Source: an uncultured Collinsella sp.
GTDB lineage: Bacteria > Actinomycetota > Coriobacteriia > Coriobacteriales > Coriobacteriaceae
Length of the DNA stretch: 39,487 bases
Assembly: GCA_902494765.1 (NCBI GenBank)
Contig: CABUUK010000015.1
Coordinates: 1-39,487, forward strand
Direction of reading: 5' to 3'
How positions within the stretch are numbered: position 1 is the stretch's first letter; the number at the start of each line of letters is the position of its first letter. Below, piece after piece: positions 8,691 to 18,175 of the stretch. The notes beneath the pieces are model-generated. The model did no database searches. It was not told the DNA's origin and saw only the letters and a program-made list of their open reading frames with translations. The position numbers were made by a program, and so were the translations under genes.

Positions 8691-8747
8691 CGTATGCATA
8701 TCCTTCGATTTTCGCCTTGCGGTTCATCGTGTTTTTACTGGGCTTGC

Positions 8748-8753
8748 ATTATA
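8748..8753 (-). promoter_or_regulatory. Possible -10 box (TATAAT) for L,D-transpeptidase gene
   Basis: TATAAT on the minus strand at 8753-8748, about 58 bases before the chosen ATG. The hexamer 17 bases upstream (ACCACA) is a poor -35, so support is limited to the perfect -10. Confidence 0.35.
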
Positions 8754-8795
8754 GCGATTGCCCTACTGTTTGTGGTACGGAAACGGTGGCATTCA

Positions 8796-8823
8796 AAAGA
8801 GGTGGGACATTTGTCCCACCTTT
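8796..8823 (-). terminator. Rho-independent terminator of L-serine dehydratase gene
   Basis: On the minus strand, AGGTGGGAC (8821-8813) pairs with GTCCCACCT (8808-8800) around a four-base loop, followed by CTTTTGAAT. It lies 20 bases after the L-serine dehydratase stop. Confidence 0.75.
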
Positions 8824-8839
8824 GAGTCATTCTTTGCCG

Positions 8840-10447
8840 TTATCCGCACACACCGCATTTTGCACAGGCCGAAAGTGCGGCCGGAGCCTGCGCGATGCCG
8901 CCCTTTGCCGTCTCGCGCAGCGTGGCCGGCAACGCGTGGCCCACCGAGAGCATGACGTGTGCCATTTGGTCAAACGGCACCAGACTCTTAATGCCGGCGA
9001 GGGCGAGTTGTGCCGAGCTAAAGGCCGCTGCCACGCCGATGGCGTTGCGGTTTTGGCAGGGCACCTCCACGAGGCCGCCTACGGGGTCACAAACGAGGCC
9101 CAGCAGGTTACTCAGTGCGATGGAGCTGGCATCGAGCGCCTGCTCGGGCGTGCCGCCGAGCATCTGCACCAGCGCGGCGGCTGCCATGGCGGCGGCGCTT
9201 CCGACCTCGGCCTGACAGCCGCCCTCGGCGCCGGCAACGCAGGCGCTTGTGGTGAGGTTGAGGCCGATTGCGGCGGCGCAGTAGAGGGCATCCATGACCT
9301 GCTCGTCGTCGAGCTGCAGGCGATCGGCGAGTGCCAGCACGCAGCCGGGCACAACACCCGCGGAGCCTGCCGTGGGGGCGGCGACGATCACGCCCATGGT
9401 GGCGGAGCGTTCGAGCACGGCCATCGCGCGGGCCACGGCGTCGGTCTGGACGGCGCCCATCAGGCTTATGCTCAGATCGTTTCGGCTGGTGGCATCGACA
9501 AGCTTTGCCTCGCCGCCGATGAGGCCGCCGAGCGAGCGCTGTGGATTGGAAATGGGGGCTGTGGTCTCTTCGCGCATGACGTCGAGTACGCGGCGCATGG
9601 CGGCGACGGCGTGGGCCTCGCCGGTCAGACGCGCCTCACGAACGGCCATGACGGCGCCGATGCTGAGCCCCATTTCCTCGCACGCATCGAGCAGCTGCTC
9701 GCCGTCGTCGAAGATTTCCTTGGCCGAGACGCCGGGAGAGAGCGACGAGGCAGAACCGGGGAGCTCGATAAAGGTCGCGTAATCGACATTGTCGAGCTTG
9801 CGCAGCATGGGGACGACGGTGTCGTCGGGCGCGCCGTCGGTCTCAAAGACGGAGTAGGCCTGGCCGCCCACTTCGGTGCGGTAGGTGCGGCAGAAGGCGA
9901 TGTTTACGTGGGCGTAGGCGAGCAGGTTGGTGAGCGCGGCGAGCACGCCGGGGACGTCCTTGTGCGCCACGAAGAGCGTGGAATACATGCCTGAGATGTC
10001 GACGCCGACGCCGTTAATGCGGCTGATGCGCATCTTGCCGCCGCCCAGGCTCTCGCCGCGGACCTGTGCCGTGGCGCCCGTGTCGTCGACCATTTCGATG
10101 TCGACGGTGTTGGGGTGGATGGAGGCGTCGTCGCCCTTGATGTCAAAGTGATATTCGAGGCCCTGCTCGCGTGCGAGGTCGAAGGCCTGCTTGATGTTCT
10201 CGTCATCGGTGTCGAGGCCCAGAATGCCCGCGACGAGAGCGCGGTCGGTGCCGTGGCCGCGGTAGGTGTGGGCGAAGGAGTTCCACAGGCCAAAGGTGAC
10301 TTTGGTGATGCGGCCTTCCAGCAGGCTGGCGGCAACTTGTGCGCAGCGCAGGGCGCCGGCGGTGTGCGATGAGCTGGGGCCGACCATGACGGGGCCCAAG
10401 ATCTCGAATGCCGAGGTCGTAGCTAGTGTTTGTGGCTTGCCTGCCAT
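8840..10447 (-). CDS. sdaA: L-serine ammonia-lyase (dehydratase), iron-sulfur, single chain
   Basis: Converts L-serine to pyruvate and ammonia using a [4Fe-4S] cluster. The start at 10447 (MAGKPQTLATTSAFEILG) has AGGAG five bases upstream; 39 further in-frame codons upstream lack an SD and run into a palindrome, so they are excluded. The 535-residue protein has an N-terminal beta domain with GPVMVGPSSSHTAGALR, an ACT-like middle part (around residues 160-220: DVPGVLAALTNLLAYAHVNI), and a C-terminal alpha domain with cluster Cys candidates in SACVAGAEGGCQAEVGSA, LVCDPVGG and VPCQNRNA. This matches the fused type 2 enzyme. The extreme C-terminus (SACAKCGVCG) carries three more Cys residues. A monocistronic unit, bounded by a terminator and by the 10503 palindrome. 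Confidence 0.94.
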   Translation of the reverse strand: MAGKPQTLATTSAFEILGPVMVGPSSSHTAGALRCAQVAASLLEGRITKVTFGLWNSFAHTYRGHGTDRALVAGILGLDTDDENIKQAFDLAREQGLEYHFDIKGDDASIHPNTVDIEMVDDTGATAQVRGESLGGGKMRISRINGVGVDISGMYSTLFVAHKDVPGVLAALTNLLAYAHVNIAFCRTYRTEVGGQAYSVFETDGAPDDTVVPMLRKLDNVDYATFIELPGSASSLSPGVSAKEIFDDGEQLLDACEEMGLSIGAVMAVREARLTGEAHAVAAMRRVLDVMREETTAPISNPQRSLGGLIGGEAKLVDATSRNDLSISLMGAVQTDAVARAMAVLERSATMGVIVAAPTAGSAGVVPGCVLALADRLQLDDEQVMDALYCAAAIGLNLTTSACVAGAEGGCQAEVGSAAAMAAAALVQMLGGTPEQALDASSIALSNLLGLVCDPVGGLVEVPCQNRNAIGVAAAFSSAQLALAGIKSLVPFDQMAHVMLSVGHALPATLRETAKGGIAQAPAALSACAKCGVCG

Positions 10448-10502
10448 ATGCGCTCCTGTTCTATCCCATCGTCCCGAGGGGCGGGGCATACTCTGTCCCG
10501 CC

Positions 10503-10623
10503 GTTCCGAGGGCTTTAGTATTTGGTCGCCTGCTCGGACAGTCCTGCTCGCACGGAGGCCACATTAAGTGGCCTCCGGCTCGTGCGGAACTCGCGATCGA
10601 CCAAATACTAAAGCCCTCGGAAC
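10503..10623. repeat. Long inverted repeat, 26-bp perfect arms, nested hairpin
   Basis: Arms 10503-10528 and 10598-10623 are perfect inverted copies over 26 bases (each includes GGGCTTTAGTATTTGGTCG or its complement). Inside, GGAGGCCAC (10554-10562) pairs with GTGGCCTCC (10568-10576), with a further CGCAC/GTGCG pairing below. The whole 121-base block could form a long branched cruciform or RNA hairpin. It sits between metK and the L-serine dehydratase gene, just upstream of the latter's start. No coding potential. Confidence 0.8.
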
Positions 10624-10715
10624 TTAGGATACATGGTTGGAGTCGCTCTGCTGCGAAATTTATCGGCCTATGACCTATTCCATGTCCCAGGTCGGCTCAT
10701 CTTCACCATCTTTAA

Positions 10716-10753
10716 ATAAAAAAGAAGTACCGGTTGGAGCCGGTACTTCTTTT
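10716..10753 (-). terminator. Rho-independent terminator of metK
   Basis: On the minus strand AAAGAAGTACCGG pairs with CCGGTACTTCTTT (arms 10740-10752 and 10721-10733) around a short loop and runs into TTTTTTATTTA. Strong 13-bp stem plus T-run, 38 bases after the metK stop. Confidence 0.9.
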
Positions 10754-10790
10754 GGTGCGTTGTTTCTTGGCTGTAGCTTTTGCCGTTAGC

Positions 10791-12071
<1,281 letters not shown>

Positions 12072-12094
12072 GATTGTCCTTTCAAAAACGTGTC

Positions 12095-12144
12095 CCGGCG
12101 ACCGTTACCATTCCGCCGGGCTCTCTATGCAAGGGCACATCATA
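12095..12144 (-). promoter_or_regulatory. metK upstream region: -10 candidate and 5'-UTR hairpin
   Basis: On the minus strand TATGAT (12144-12139) could be a -10; -35 match is poor. The resulting leader of about 60 nt contains a hairpin CCCGGCG (12121-12115) with CGCCGGG (12101-12095) around a 13-base loop, ending about 23 bases before the ATG. I do not recognise it as one of the known SAM riboswitch classes. Confidence 0.3.
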
Positions 12145-12180
12145 GCGCGTAAATCAAACATTCACACCCTTTCCGCACCT

Positions 12181-12269
12181 ACTCATTGGGGACAGACTTA
12201 AATGACCAGCCTTCCTAAGTGCCGACAGGTTGCCCAATGACTGGTCATTTAAGTCTGTCCCCAATGAGT
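12181..12269. repeat. Long inverted repeat, 29-bp perfect arms (TTGGGGACAGAC type)
   Basis: Arms 12181-12209 and 12241-12269 are perfect inverted copies; each contains CATTGGGGACAGACTTAAAT or its complement, separated by 31 bases. It lies between the divergent metK and gltX genes, so it is not a transcription terminator for either. The TTGGGGACAGAC core resembles REP-type palindromes linked to RAYT (Y1) transposases in many bacteria; that link is from memory and no such transposase is in this window. Confidence 0.8.
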
Positions 12270-12307
12270 GAGTCGGTGCCCTTTGTGCGGAGGTTGCTTT
12301 GATGCTT

Positions 12308-12313
12308 TATACT
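12308..12313 (+). promoter_or_regulatory. Possible -10 box (TATACT) for gltX
   Basis: TATACT at 12308-12313 lies 41 bases upstream of the gltX ATG. The best -35-like hexamer, TTGTGC at 12283, is 19 bases away, so the match is modest. Confidence 0.35.
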
Positions 12314-12353
12314 GGTGCGGTTAGACATCCATCCTGCAATCGAGGAGATATCC

Positions 12354-13829
12354 ATGGCATCAGACGTTCGCGTCCGCTTTGCACCCTCACCGACGGGCAA
12401 GCTGCACATCGGCGGCGCTCGCACCGCTATCTATAACTGGGCTTTCGCCCGCGCAAACGGCGGCACGTTCATCCTGCGCATCGACGACACCGACCCCACC
12501 CGCTCCACCGATGAGAACACGCAGATCATCCTGCGCGCCATGCGTTGGCTTGGCCTGGACTGGGATGAGGGCCCCGAGGTAGGCGGCGACTTTGGCCCCT
12601 ACGCCCAGACTGAGCGCTTGGACCTGTACAAGCAGGCCGCCCAGAAGCTTTGGGACGAGGGCAAGGCCTATCCCTGCTTCTGCACCAAGGAGCAGCTCGA
12701 CGCCGACCGCAAGGCCGCGCAGGAGCGCAAGGACCCCTTCCAGGGCTATCAGCGCCGTTGCCGCGATCTTGATCCCGAGGAGGCCCGCCGTCGCATCGAG
12801 GCCGGCGAGTCCTACGTCCTGCGTATTAAGGTGCCCGAGGACCGCGGCGACGTCGTCATCCACGACGCCGTCCACGGCGAGGTGACCTTCGACGCCAAGG
12901 AGCTCGACGACTTTGTCATCTTCCGCTCCGATGGCACGCCCACGTATAACTTCGCGACCGTCCTCGACGACGCCATGATGAAGATCACCCATGTCATCCG
13001 CGGCGACGACCACCTGTCCAACACCCCGCGTCAGGTCATGGTCTACGAGGCCCTCGGCGCTCCCGTGCCCACGTTCGCTCACATCTCCATGATCCTGGGC
13101 GCCGACGGCAAGAAGCTCTCCAAGCGCCACGGCGCCACCTCGGTGGAGGAGTACCGCGATGCCGGTTACCTGTCCGACGCCTTCGTCAACTATCTGGCGC
13201 TGCTCGGCTGGTCGCTCGACGGCGAGACCACGATCATCCCGCGCGAAGTCCTTGCCAGCAAGTTCTCGCTCGACCGCATCTCCAAGAACCCGGCTACCTT
13301 CGACCCCAAGAAGCTCGACTGGGTCAATGCCGAGTACATCAATGGTATGTCCGATGCTCAGTTTGCCGACGAGATCATGGTTCCCGAGCTGCACGAGGCG
13401 GGTCTCATCGAGGGTAATGTCGAGTACGGCGAGGATTGGATCGATGCGCTTGCCGCCATCGTCAAGCCGCGTACCAAGATGCCGGCCGACGCCGTGACCG
13501 TAGCCGCTCCCATCTTCGCTACGGCCGAGACGCTCGAGTATGACGAGAAGTCCGTCAACAAGGGCCTTGCCAAGGAGGGCATGGGTGCCATTCTGGACAC
13601 CGCCAGGGCCGCGCTCGAGGGCGTGAACGAGTGGACGGCTGCCAACATCGACGCCGCGCTTGAGCCGCTGCCCGAGCAGATGGACCTTAAGAAGCGCGTG
13701 GTGTTCCAGGCCGTGCGCGTCGCCGTCTGCGGCAACATGGTGAGCCCCCCGCTGGGCGAGACCATGGCGCTCGTCGGCCGCGACGACTGCCTGGCGCGTA
13801 TCGACCGCGCCCGCACGATGGCGCTGTAA
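12354..13829 (+). CDS. gltX: Glutamyl-tRNA synthetase
   Basis: Charges tRNA-Glu (and perhaps tRNA-Gln for amidotransferase repair) in the cytoplasm. The start at 12354 (MASDVRVRFAPSPTGKLHIGG, 491 residues) has GAGGAG 7 bases upstream; a 13-codon longer frame has no SD. Class I landmarks: HIGG in RFAPSPTGKLHIGGARTA (HIGH equivalent), FILRIDDTDPTRS, HVIRGDDHLSNTPRQ, and the KMSKS equivalent KKLSKRHGATSVEEY. The C-terminal anticodon-binding helical domain is complete. Followed by its own terminator. Confidence 0.97.
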   Translation: MASDVRVRFAPSPTGKLHIGGARTAIYNWAFARANGGTFILRIDDTDPTRSTDENTQIILRAMRWLGLDWDEGPEVGGDFGPYAQTERLDLYKQAAQKLWDEGKAYPCFCTKEQLDADRKAAQERKDPFQGYQRRCRDLDPEEARRRIEAGESYVLRIKVPEDRGDVVIHDAVHGEVTFDAKELDDFVIFRSDGTPTYNFATVLDDAMMKITHVIRGDDHLSNTPRQVMVYEALGAPVPTFAHISMILGADGKKLSKRHGATSVEEYRDAGYLSDAFVNYLALLGWSLDGETTIIPREVLASKFSLDRISKNPATFDPKKLDWVNAEYINGMSDAQFADEIMVPELHEAGLIEGNVEYGEDWIDALAAIVKPRTKMPADAVTVAAPIFATAETLEYDEKSVNKGLAKEGMGAILDTARAALEGVNEWTAANIDAALEPLPEQMDLKKRVVFQAVRVAVCGNMVSPPLGETMALVGRDDCLARIDRARTMAL

Positions 13830-13852
13830 TCACTGCGCAAACGTTTGTATCC

Positions 13853-13888
13853 GAGCCCCGTTCACCCCGAGCGGGGCTCTTGTTTCTG
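13853..13888 (+). terminator. Terminator of gltX
   Basis: GAGCCCCG (13853-13860) pairs with CGGGGCTC (13872-13879), followed by TTGTTTCT. It is 23 bases after the gltX stop. Confidence 0.75.
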
Positions 13889-13918
13889 TAGACGTATGGG
13901 ATAGGAGGTGCTGGGGCC

Positions 13919-16372
13919 ATGGCCGAGCAACTTTCGCTGTTTGGTTCGCCGGAACCGGAGGAGACTCCGGCGAAGCCCGTGCCTGCCGCTGCCTCGGCTC
14001 AGCCTAAGCTTGCACCTGAGCCCATCGCCGCCTATGCGAGCGTGGTTCTCGACATCCCGACGCGCGCGCTGTCCGAGCCGTTTGCTTACGGCATTCCTCG
14101 GTCCCTTGCCGACGAGGCGCAGATCGGATCCACAGTCCTGGTCCACTTTGGTAACCGTGCCGCCGCAGGCTATATCGTCGATATCGCGCCCGAGCTGGGC
14201 GACCTGCAGGGCAACAACACCCTCGATCCTGCGCGCATCAAGCCTATCGAGGCTATCCTCAGCAAGCCGCTCTTTACCGCCGAAGCCGCCCGTATCGCAC
14301 GCTGGATGAGCCGCGAGTACGTCGCAACGCTTTCCGAGTGCCTGCGCCTGTTCTTGCCTCCGGGCGGCAGCCCGCGCGTGGTCAAGGGTGACGACGGCGT
14401 GTGGACGGTTGAACGTCCCGCCGTCAAGCCAATCCAAAACCGCTGGGTCATGCTCACGCCCGAGGGTTTCGACTATACGCCGCCCAAGACTGCAGTTCGT
14501 CAGCGTCAGCTCATTGAGGCGCTCCAGTGCGGCCCGGTCACGACGCGCGACCTCAACCTTCTCTATAACAGCATGTCGGCGACCATCAAGTCGCTCGAAA
14601 AACGCGGCGTCGTGGTTGTGGAGGAGCGCCGCGCCTGGCGTGGATGCAGCGAGCAGACCACGCTGTCCTCGGCAAGCGGCAAGGCGCCGGTCGCACTTAC
14701 CAACGGCCAGCAGCAGGCGCTCACGCAGATTGAGCGCGCGCGCCTCGACGCTCATGGTGACGTTGTCCTTGTGGACGGCGTAACCGGCTCCGGCAAAACC
14801 GAGGTTTACCTTTCCGCCATCGAGCGTGTGCTGGCAGCTGGCCGTTCGGCCTGCGTACTCGTGCCCGAGATTTCGCTGACGGCCCAGACTGTCGGCCGCT
14901 TCCGCTCGCGCTTTGGCGAGACGGTCGCCGTGTTCCATTCGCGCCTTTCGGCCGGCGAGCGCCTGGACCAGTGGGATATGGTTGCCAGCGGTGCCGCGCG
15001 TGTGGTCGTGGGTGCCCGCTCGGCGCTCTTTTGCCCGCTCAGCGATCTAGGCCTCATCATCATCGACGAGGAGCACGAGACCAGCTATAAGCAGGGCTCT
15101 AGTCCGCGCTACCATGCGCGCGAGGTGGCGGCCGAGATGGCGCGACGCTACCGCTGCCCGCTCGTGTTGGGCTCCGCCACGCCTTCTGCCGAGGCCCTCG
15201 ACCGCTGCCGCCGTGGCACGTATAACGGTGCCACATGGACGCGCGTCGAGATGCCCGAGCGCCCGGGACATGCTGTTCTGCCTACGGTTCGGATCGCCGA
15301 CCTGCGCCGTGAGTTCTCGCACGGCAGCCGCTCCATGTTCTCAAAGCCCTTGATGGAGGGCTTGGAGCGTGTGGTCGAGCGACGCGAGAAGGCCGTGCTG
15401 TTGCATAACCGCCGTGGCTTTGCGCCATTCCTGATGTGCCGCGAGTGCGGCTGCGTCCCCACCTGCAACCACTGCTCCACCGCGCTTACGTATCACGAGC
15501 GCACGCACACGCTGCAGTGTCATACATGCGGTTCGTCTTGGCGCGTGCAGCCGTATCCCGCGCCTACGAGCCGTTGCCCCAAATGCGGCAGTCGCTACCT
15601 GGCAAAAATGGGTCTGGGCACGCAGCAGATCGAGGACGCACTGCACCAGTTGCTTCCCGAGGACGTCGCCATTATTCGCATGGATGCCGATTCCACGCGC
15701 GGCAAGGATGCACACAAAAAGCTGCTCGAGCAGTTTGATGCCGCCGATTGCGCCGTGTTGCTGGGCACCCAAATGATCGCAAAGGGTCTCGACTTTCCCG
15801 AGGTCACGCTTGTGGGCGTGGTCAATGCCGACTTCGCCCTCAAGCTGCCGGACTTCCGCGCAGGGGAGCGCGCCTACGACCTGCTGGAACAGGTGGCGGG
15901 CCGTGCCGGTCGTGGCGATTGCCCCGGCGAGGTGATCATCCAGACGTATCTGCCCGAGGATCCGGTCATTCGCGCCGTCGCTGAGCACGACCGTTCGCTC
16001 TTTACCGACTACGACCTGAACCAGCGCCGCGACGCGCTGTACCCGCCGTTTGTTCGCTTGGTCAACATTTTGGTGTGGTCGGCGAGCCGAGACGACGCGC
16101 AGGATTACATCGGACGCATCGCGAAGCTCCTCAAGCGCCGCTGGCATGTCTCCGCGCCCAACTTTTTGCGGGCGGGGAGCGCCGTGCCGCAGGTGCTGGG
16201 CCCGGCTTCGTGTGTAATCGAGAGAGCCAAGGACCGTTACCGTTTCCATCTGCTTGTGAAGTCGCCCGTGGGGTACCATATCTCTGATGATATCGACGCC
16301 TGTCTCAAAGAAGCGGGCTCCGTGCGCGGCGTGAGCGTGAGTGTTGACGTCGACGCCTATGATTTGATGTAA
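13919..16372 (+). CDS. priA: Primosomal protein N' (replication restart helicase PriA)
   Basis: 3'-5' helicase that reloads the replisome at stalled forks. 817 residues starting MAEQLSLFGSPEPEE, with GGAGGT 11 bases upstream. After a Pro/Ala-rich N-terminal stretch, the 3'-DNA-binding domain (ASVVLDIPTRALSEPFAYGIP) is followed by Walker A GVTGSGKTEVYL near residue 288, DEEH box IIIDEEHETSYKQGS near 383, LGSATPSAEAL, and a zinc cluster near residues 507-560 (CRECGCVPTCNHC ... CHTCGSSW ... CPKCGSRY). The C-terminal helicase lobe has GTQMIAKGLDFP and EQVAGRAGRGDCPGEVIIQT. Likely first gene of the priA-def unit; def begins 18 bases later. Confidence 0.97.
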   Translation: MAEQLSLFGSPEPEETPAKPVPAAASAQPKLAPEPIAAYASVVLDIPTRALSEPFAYGIPRSLADEAQIGSTVLVHFGNRAAAGYIVDIAPELGDLQGNNTLDPARIKPIEAILSKPLFTAEAARIARWMSREYVATLSECLRLFLPPGGSPRVVKGDDGVWTVERPAVKPIQNRWVMLTPEGFDYTPPKTAVRQRQLIEALQCGPVTTRDLNLLYNSMSATIKSLEKRGVVVVEERRAWRGCSEQTTLSSASGKAPVALTNGQQQALTQIERARLDAHGDVVLVDGVTGSGKTEVYLSAIERVLAAGRSACVLVPEISLTAQTVGRFRSRFGETVAVFHSRLSAGERLDQWDMVASGAARVVVGARSALFCPLSDLGLIIIDEEHETSYKQGSSPRYHAREVAAEMARRYRCPLVLGSATPSAEALDRCRRGTYNGATWTRVEMPERPGHAVLPTVRIADLRREFSHGSRSMFSKPLMEGLERVVERREKAVLLHNRRGFAPFLMCRECGCVPTCNHCSTALTYHERTHTLQCHTCGSSWRVQPYPAPTSRCPKCGSRYLAKMGLGTQQIEDALHQLLPEDVAIIRMDADSTRGKDAHKKLLEQFDAADCAVLLGTQMIAKGLDFPEVTLVGVVNADFALKLPDFRAGERAYDLLEQVAGRAGRGDCPGEVIIQTYLPEDPVIRAVAEHDRSLFTDYDLNQRRDALYPPFVRLVNILVWSASRDDAQDYIGRIAKLLKRRWHVSAPNFLRAGSAVPQVLGPASCVIERAKDRYRFHLLVKSPVGYHISDDIDACLKEAGSVRGVSVSVDVDAYDLM

Positions 16373-16390
16373 CAACCCGAAAGGATGGCC

Positions 16391-16927
16391 ATGGAAGCCA
16401 ACGGAATCGTACTGTCGCCCGACCCTCGTCTGCGTCAGGAGTGCGCCGTCATCGAGGAGATCACCCCGGCGATTGAGGCGCTTGCCGAGAAGATGAAGAA
16501 GATGATGTTCGAGAACGGCGGCTGCGGCCTGGCTGCTCCGCAGATCGGCGAGCTTATTCAACTCGTCACCATCGACTGCGACTACAGCGACAAGAACGAC
16601 TACGACCCGTATGTGCTCATTAACCCCGTCATTGTTGAGCAGAGCGACCATCTGGTGCCGTTTAGTGAGGGCTGTTTGTCCATCCCCGGCATTAGCTGCG
16701 AGATCGAGCGTCCCGACCATGTCGTCGTCGAGGCGTACGACCTGGATGCCAACTTGATTCGCTACGAGGCCTCGGGCGACCTGTTCTGCGTGTGCCTGCA
16801 GCACGAGATCGATCATCTGCACGGCAATACCATGTTTGAGCGACTCAAGCCCATGCAGAGGATCAAGGCCGTCAAGGAGTACCAGGACGCCCTGGCCCGC
16901 GGCGCTCGACCGGGCGAGACGGAGTAG
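16391..16927 (+). CDS. def: Peptide deformylase
   Basis: Metallohydrolase that removes the N-formyl group from nascent proteins. The start at 16391 (MEANGIVLSPDPRLRQ, 178 residues) is chosen because GAAAGG then lies 6 bases upstream; the ATG at 16385 directly touches that SD. The three family motifs are present: GCGLAAPQIG, EGCLSIPG (metal Cys) and QHEIDHLHG (two metal His and catalytic Glu). The protein partners functionally with fmt downstream (formylation and deformylation), from which it is separated by a palindrome and a terminator-like hairpin. Confidence 0.96.
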   Translation: MEANGIVLSPDPRLRQECAVIEEITPAIEALAEKMKKMMFENGGCGLAAPQIGELIQLVTIDCDYSDKNDYDPYVLINPVIVEQSDHLVPFSEGCLSIPGISCEIERPDHVVVEAYDLDANLIRYEASGDLFCVCLQHEIDHLHGNTMFERLKPMQRIKAVKEYQDALARGARPGETE

Positions 16928-16935
16928 GTCCCACC

Positions 16936-17037
16936 GTCCCCGGTGCTGAGCGCCCACATATCATCCCGTGCTCAAACATTCTCGCTTTGCTGCGAAACTG
17001 CGCGCGGGACGATATGTGGGCGCTCAGCACTGGGGAC
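16936..17037. repeat. Long inverted repeat, 33-bp near-perfect arms
   Basis: Arms 16936-16968 and 17005-17037 are inverted copies over 33 bases with two mismatches; each includes GTGCTGAGCGCCCACATATC or its complement and ends outward with GTCCC/GGGAC. The 36-base centre has no long ORF. It starts 8 bases after the def stop. Confidence 0.8.
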
Positions 17038-17113
17038 TGCGTTGTTCTGGCCCGGTTTGCCCGGGTGCCGTTGGCCAGGGAGGGGCGTCTTCGCTGATAG
17101 GGGCTTTGTTGGG

Positions 17114-17147
17114 AGGGCTGCTTTTATGCGGCCCTTTCTTTGTTTTT
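17114..17147 (+). terminator. Terminator between def and fmt
   Basis: AGGGCTGC (17114-17121) pairs with GCGGCCCT (17128-17135), one G-T pair, followed by TTCTTTGTTTTT. This suggests that fmt-rsmB is transcribed separately from priA-def, although no convincing fmt promoter hexamers could be placed. Confidence 0.75.
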
Positions 17148-17254
17148 GGGTATATTTGTCTTTGTTGAATTGTTCTTGCGGCTGGGTGCGTTCGCGACCT
17201 GGAGCGCTTCTTTTGTAGCCGTCTCGGCTCGTTATTGAGAGGAGACTAACTTTT

Positions 17255-18175
17255 ATGCGTATTGTGTTTATGGGTACGCCTGATTTTGCTGTGCCTTCGC
17301 TGGTTTCGCTTGTTGAGGCTGGGAATGAGATTGCGCTTGTTATTACTCGTCCTGATGCTGTTCGTGGGCGTGGTAAGAAGCTTGAGCCTTCTCCTGTTAA
17401 GGCCAAGGCGCTTGAGCTGGGGTTGCCGGTTGTTGAGACAAATCGTATGACGGCCGAGGTTGTTGAGGCGCTCCAAGCTGCGGATGCCGATATTTTCTGT
17501 GTGGCTGCTTATGGTTGCATTTTGCCCGATGAGGTTCTTCACATGGCGCCGCTCGGCATTGTGAATGTTCATGCGTCCTTGCTGCCTCGTTGGCGGGGGG
17601 CTGCTCCTATTCAGCGTGCCATTCTTGCTGGTGATGAGGTTGCTGGCGTTTCTATCATGCGCATCGGGCATGGCGTGGATACTGGTGCTTATTGTGCTCA
17701 GGCTTCCACGTCGGTTGCCGGTAAGCATGCTGAGGCACTGACTATGGAGCTTGGCGAGCTGGGCGGCAAACTGCTTGCCGATACGCTTCCTTCCCTTGCC
17801 GACGGCACCGCCGTGTGGACCGAGCAGGATGAATCTCTCGTCACGCATGCTGCCAAGATTTCTAAGCAGGAGATGCGTCTGGATCCGCACATGGCGGCGC
17901 TTGATTGCGTGCGTCATGTGCTTGCCTCGTCCGACACCGCTCCCGCTCGTTGCGTGATTGCCGGCAAGTCGGTTCGCGTGCTCGATGCTGCGCCAGCTGA
18001 TGTGTCGCTTGGCGAGGGTCAGGTTCTCATTAAGGCCAAGCGTGTTTACCTTGGTCTTTCCGATGGTGCGGTTGAACTGCTCGAGGTTAAGCCCGATGGC
18101 AAGCGTGCCATGGCCGCTTCTGCTTGGGCTGCTGGGCTGCAAGGCGCCGATCTTATCTGGGGTGTTTTGTCATGA
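17255..18175 (+). CDS. fmt: Methionyl-tRNA formyltransferase
   Basis: Formylates initiator Met-tRNA using 10-formyl-THF. 306 residues starting MRIVFMGTPDFAVPSLVSL with GAGAGGAG about 10 bases upstream. Landmarks: RGRGKKLEPSPVKAKAL, FCVAAYGCILPDEVL, the catalytic segment GIVNVHASLLPRWRGAAPIQ (Asn/His) and GVDTGAYCAQ; the C-terminal OB-like domain ends ASAWAAGLQGADL. Odd: the first half uses strongly T-ending codons (GTT, GCT, CGT, CTT) and has lower GC than gltX, priA or def, while the second half returns toward the local norm. The stop overlaps rsmB (ATGA, 18172-18175). Confidence 0.97.
   Translation: MRIVFMGTPDFAVPSLVSLVEAGNEIALVITRPDAVRGRGKKLEPSPVKAKALELGLPVVETNRMTAEVVEALQAADADIFCVAAYGCILPDEVLHMAPLGIVNVHASLLPRWRGAAPIQRAILAGDEVAGVSIMRIGHGVDTGAYCAQASTSVAGKHAEALTMELGELGGKLLADTLPSLADGTAVWTEQDESLVTHAAKISKQEMRLDPHMAALDCVRHVLASSDTAPARCVIAGKSVRVLDAAPADVSLGEGQVLIKAKRVYLGLSDGAVELLEVKPDGKRAMAASAWAAGLQGADLIWGVLS

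Noticed and set aside
10448..10564. 39-codon N-terminal extension of L-serine dehydratase
   Set aside because: No SD, reads into the palindrome, and the family N-terminus begins at the internal ATG with a good SD.
10503..10623. CRISPR or tandem repeat array
   Set aside because: Repeats in this window are single inverted pairs with different sequences; no regularly spaced direct repeats were seen anywhere.
12095..12144. SAM riboswitch before metK
   Set aside because: Leader too short and lacks the multi-helix core of the classes I know; left as an unassigned hairpin.
15341..16957. 538-residue open frame antisense to priA and def
   Set aside because: Low-complexity His/Val/Leu-rich shadow of GC-rich codons; no SD, no homology, and priA and def on the other strand are certain.
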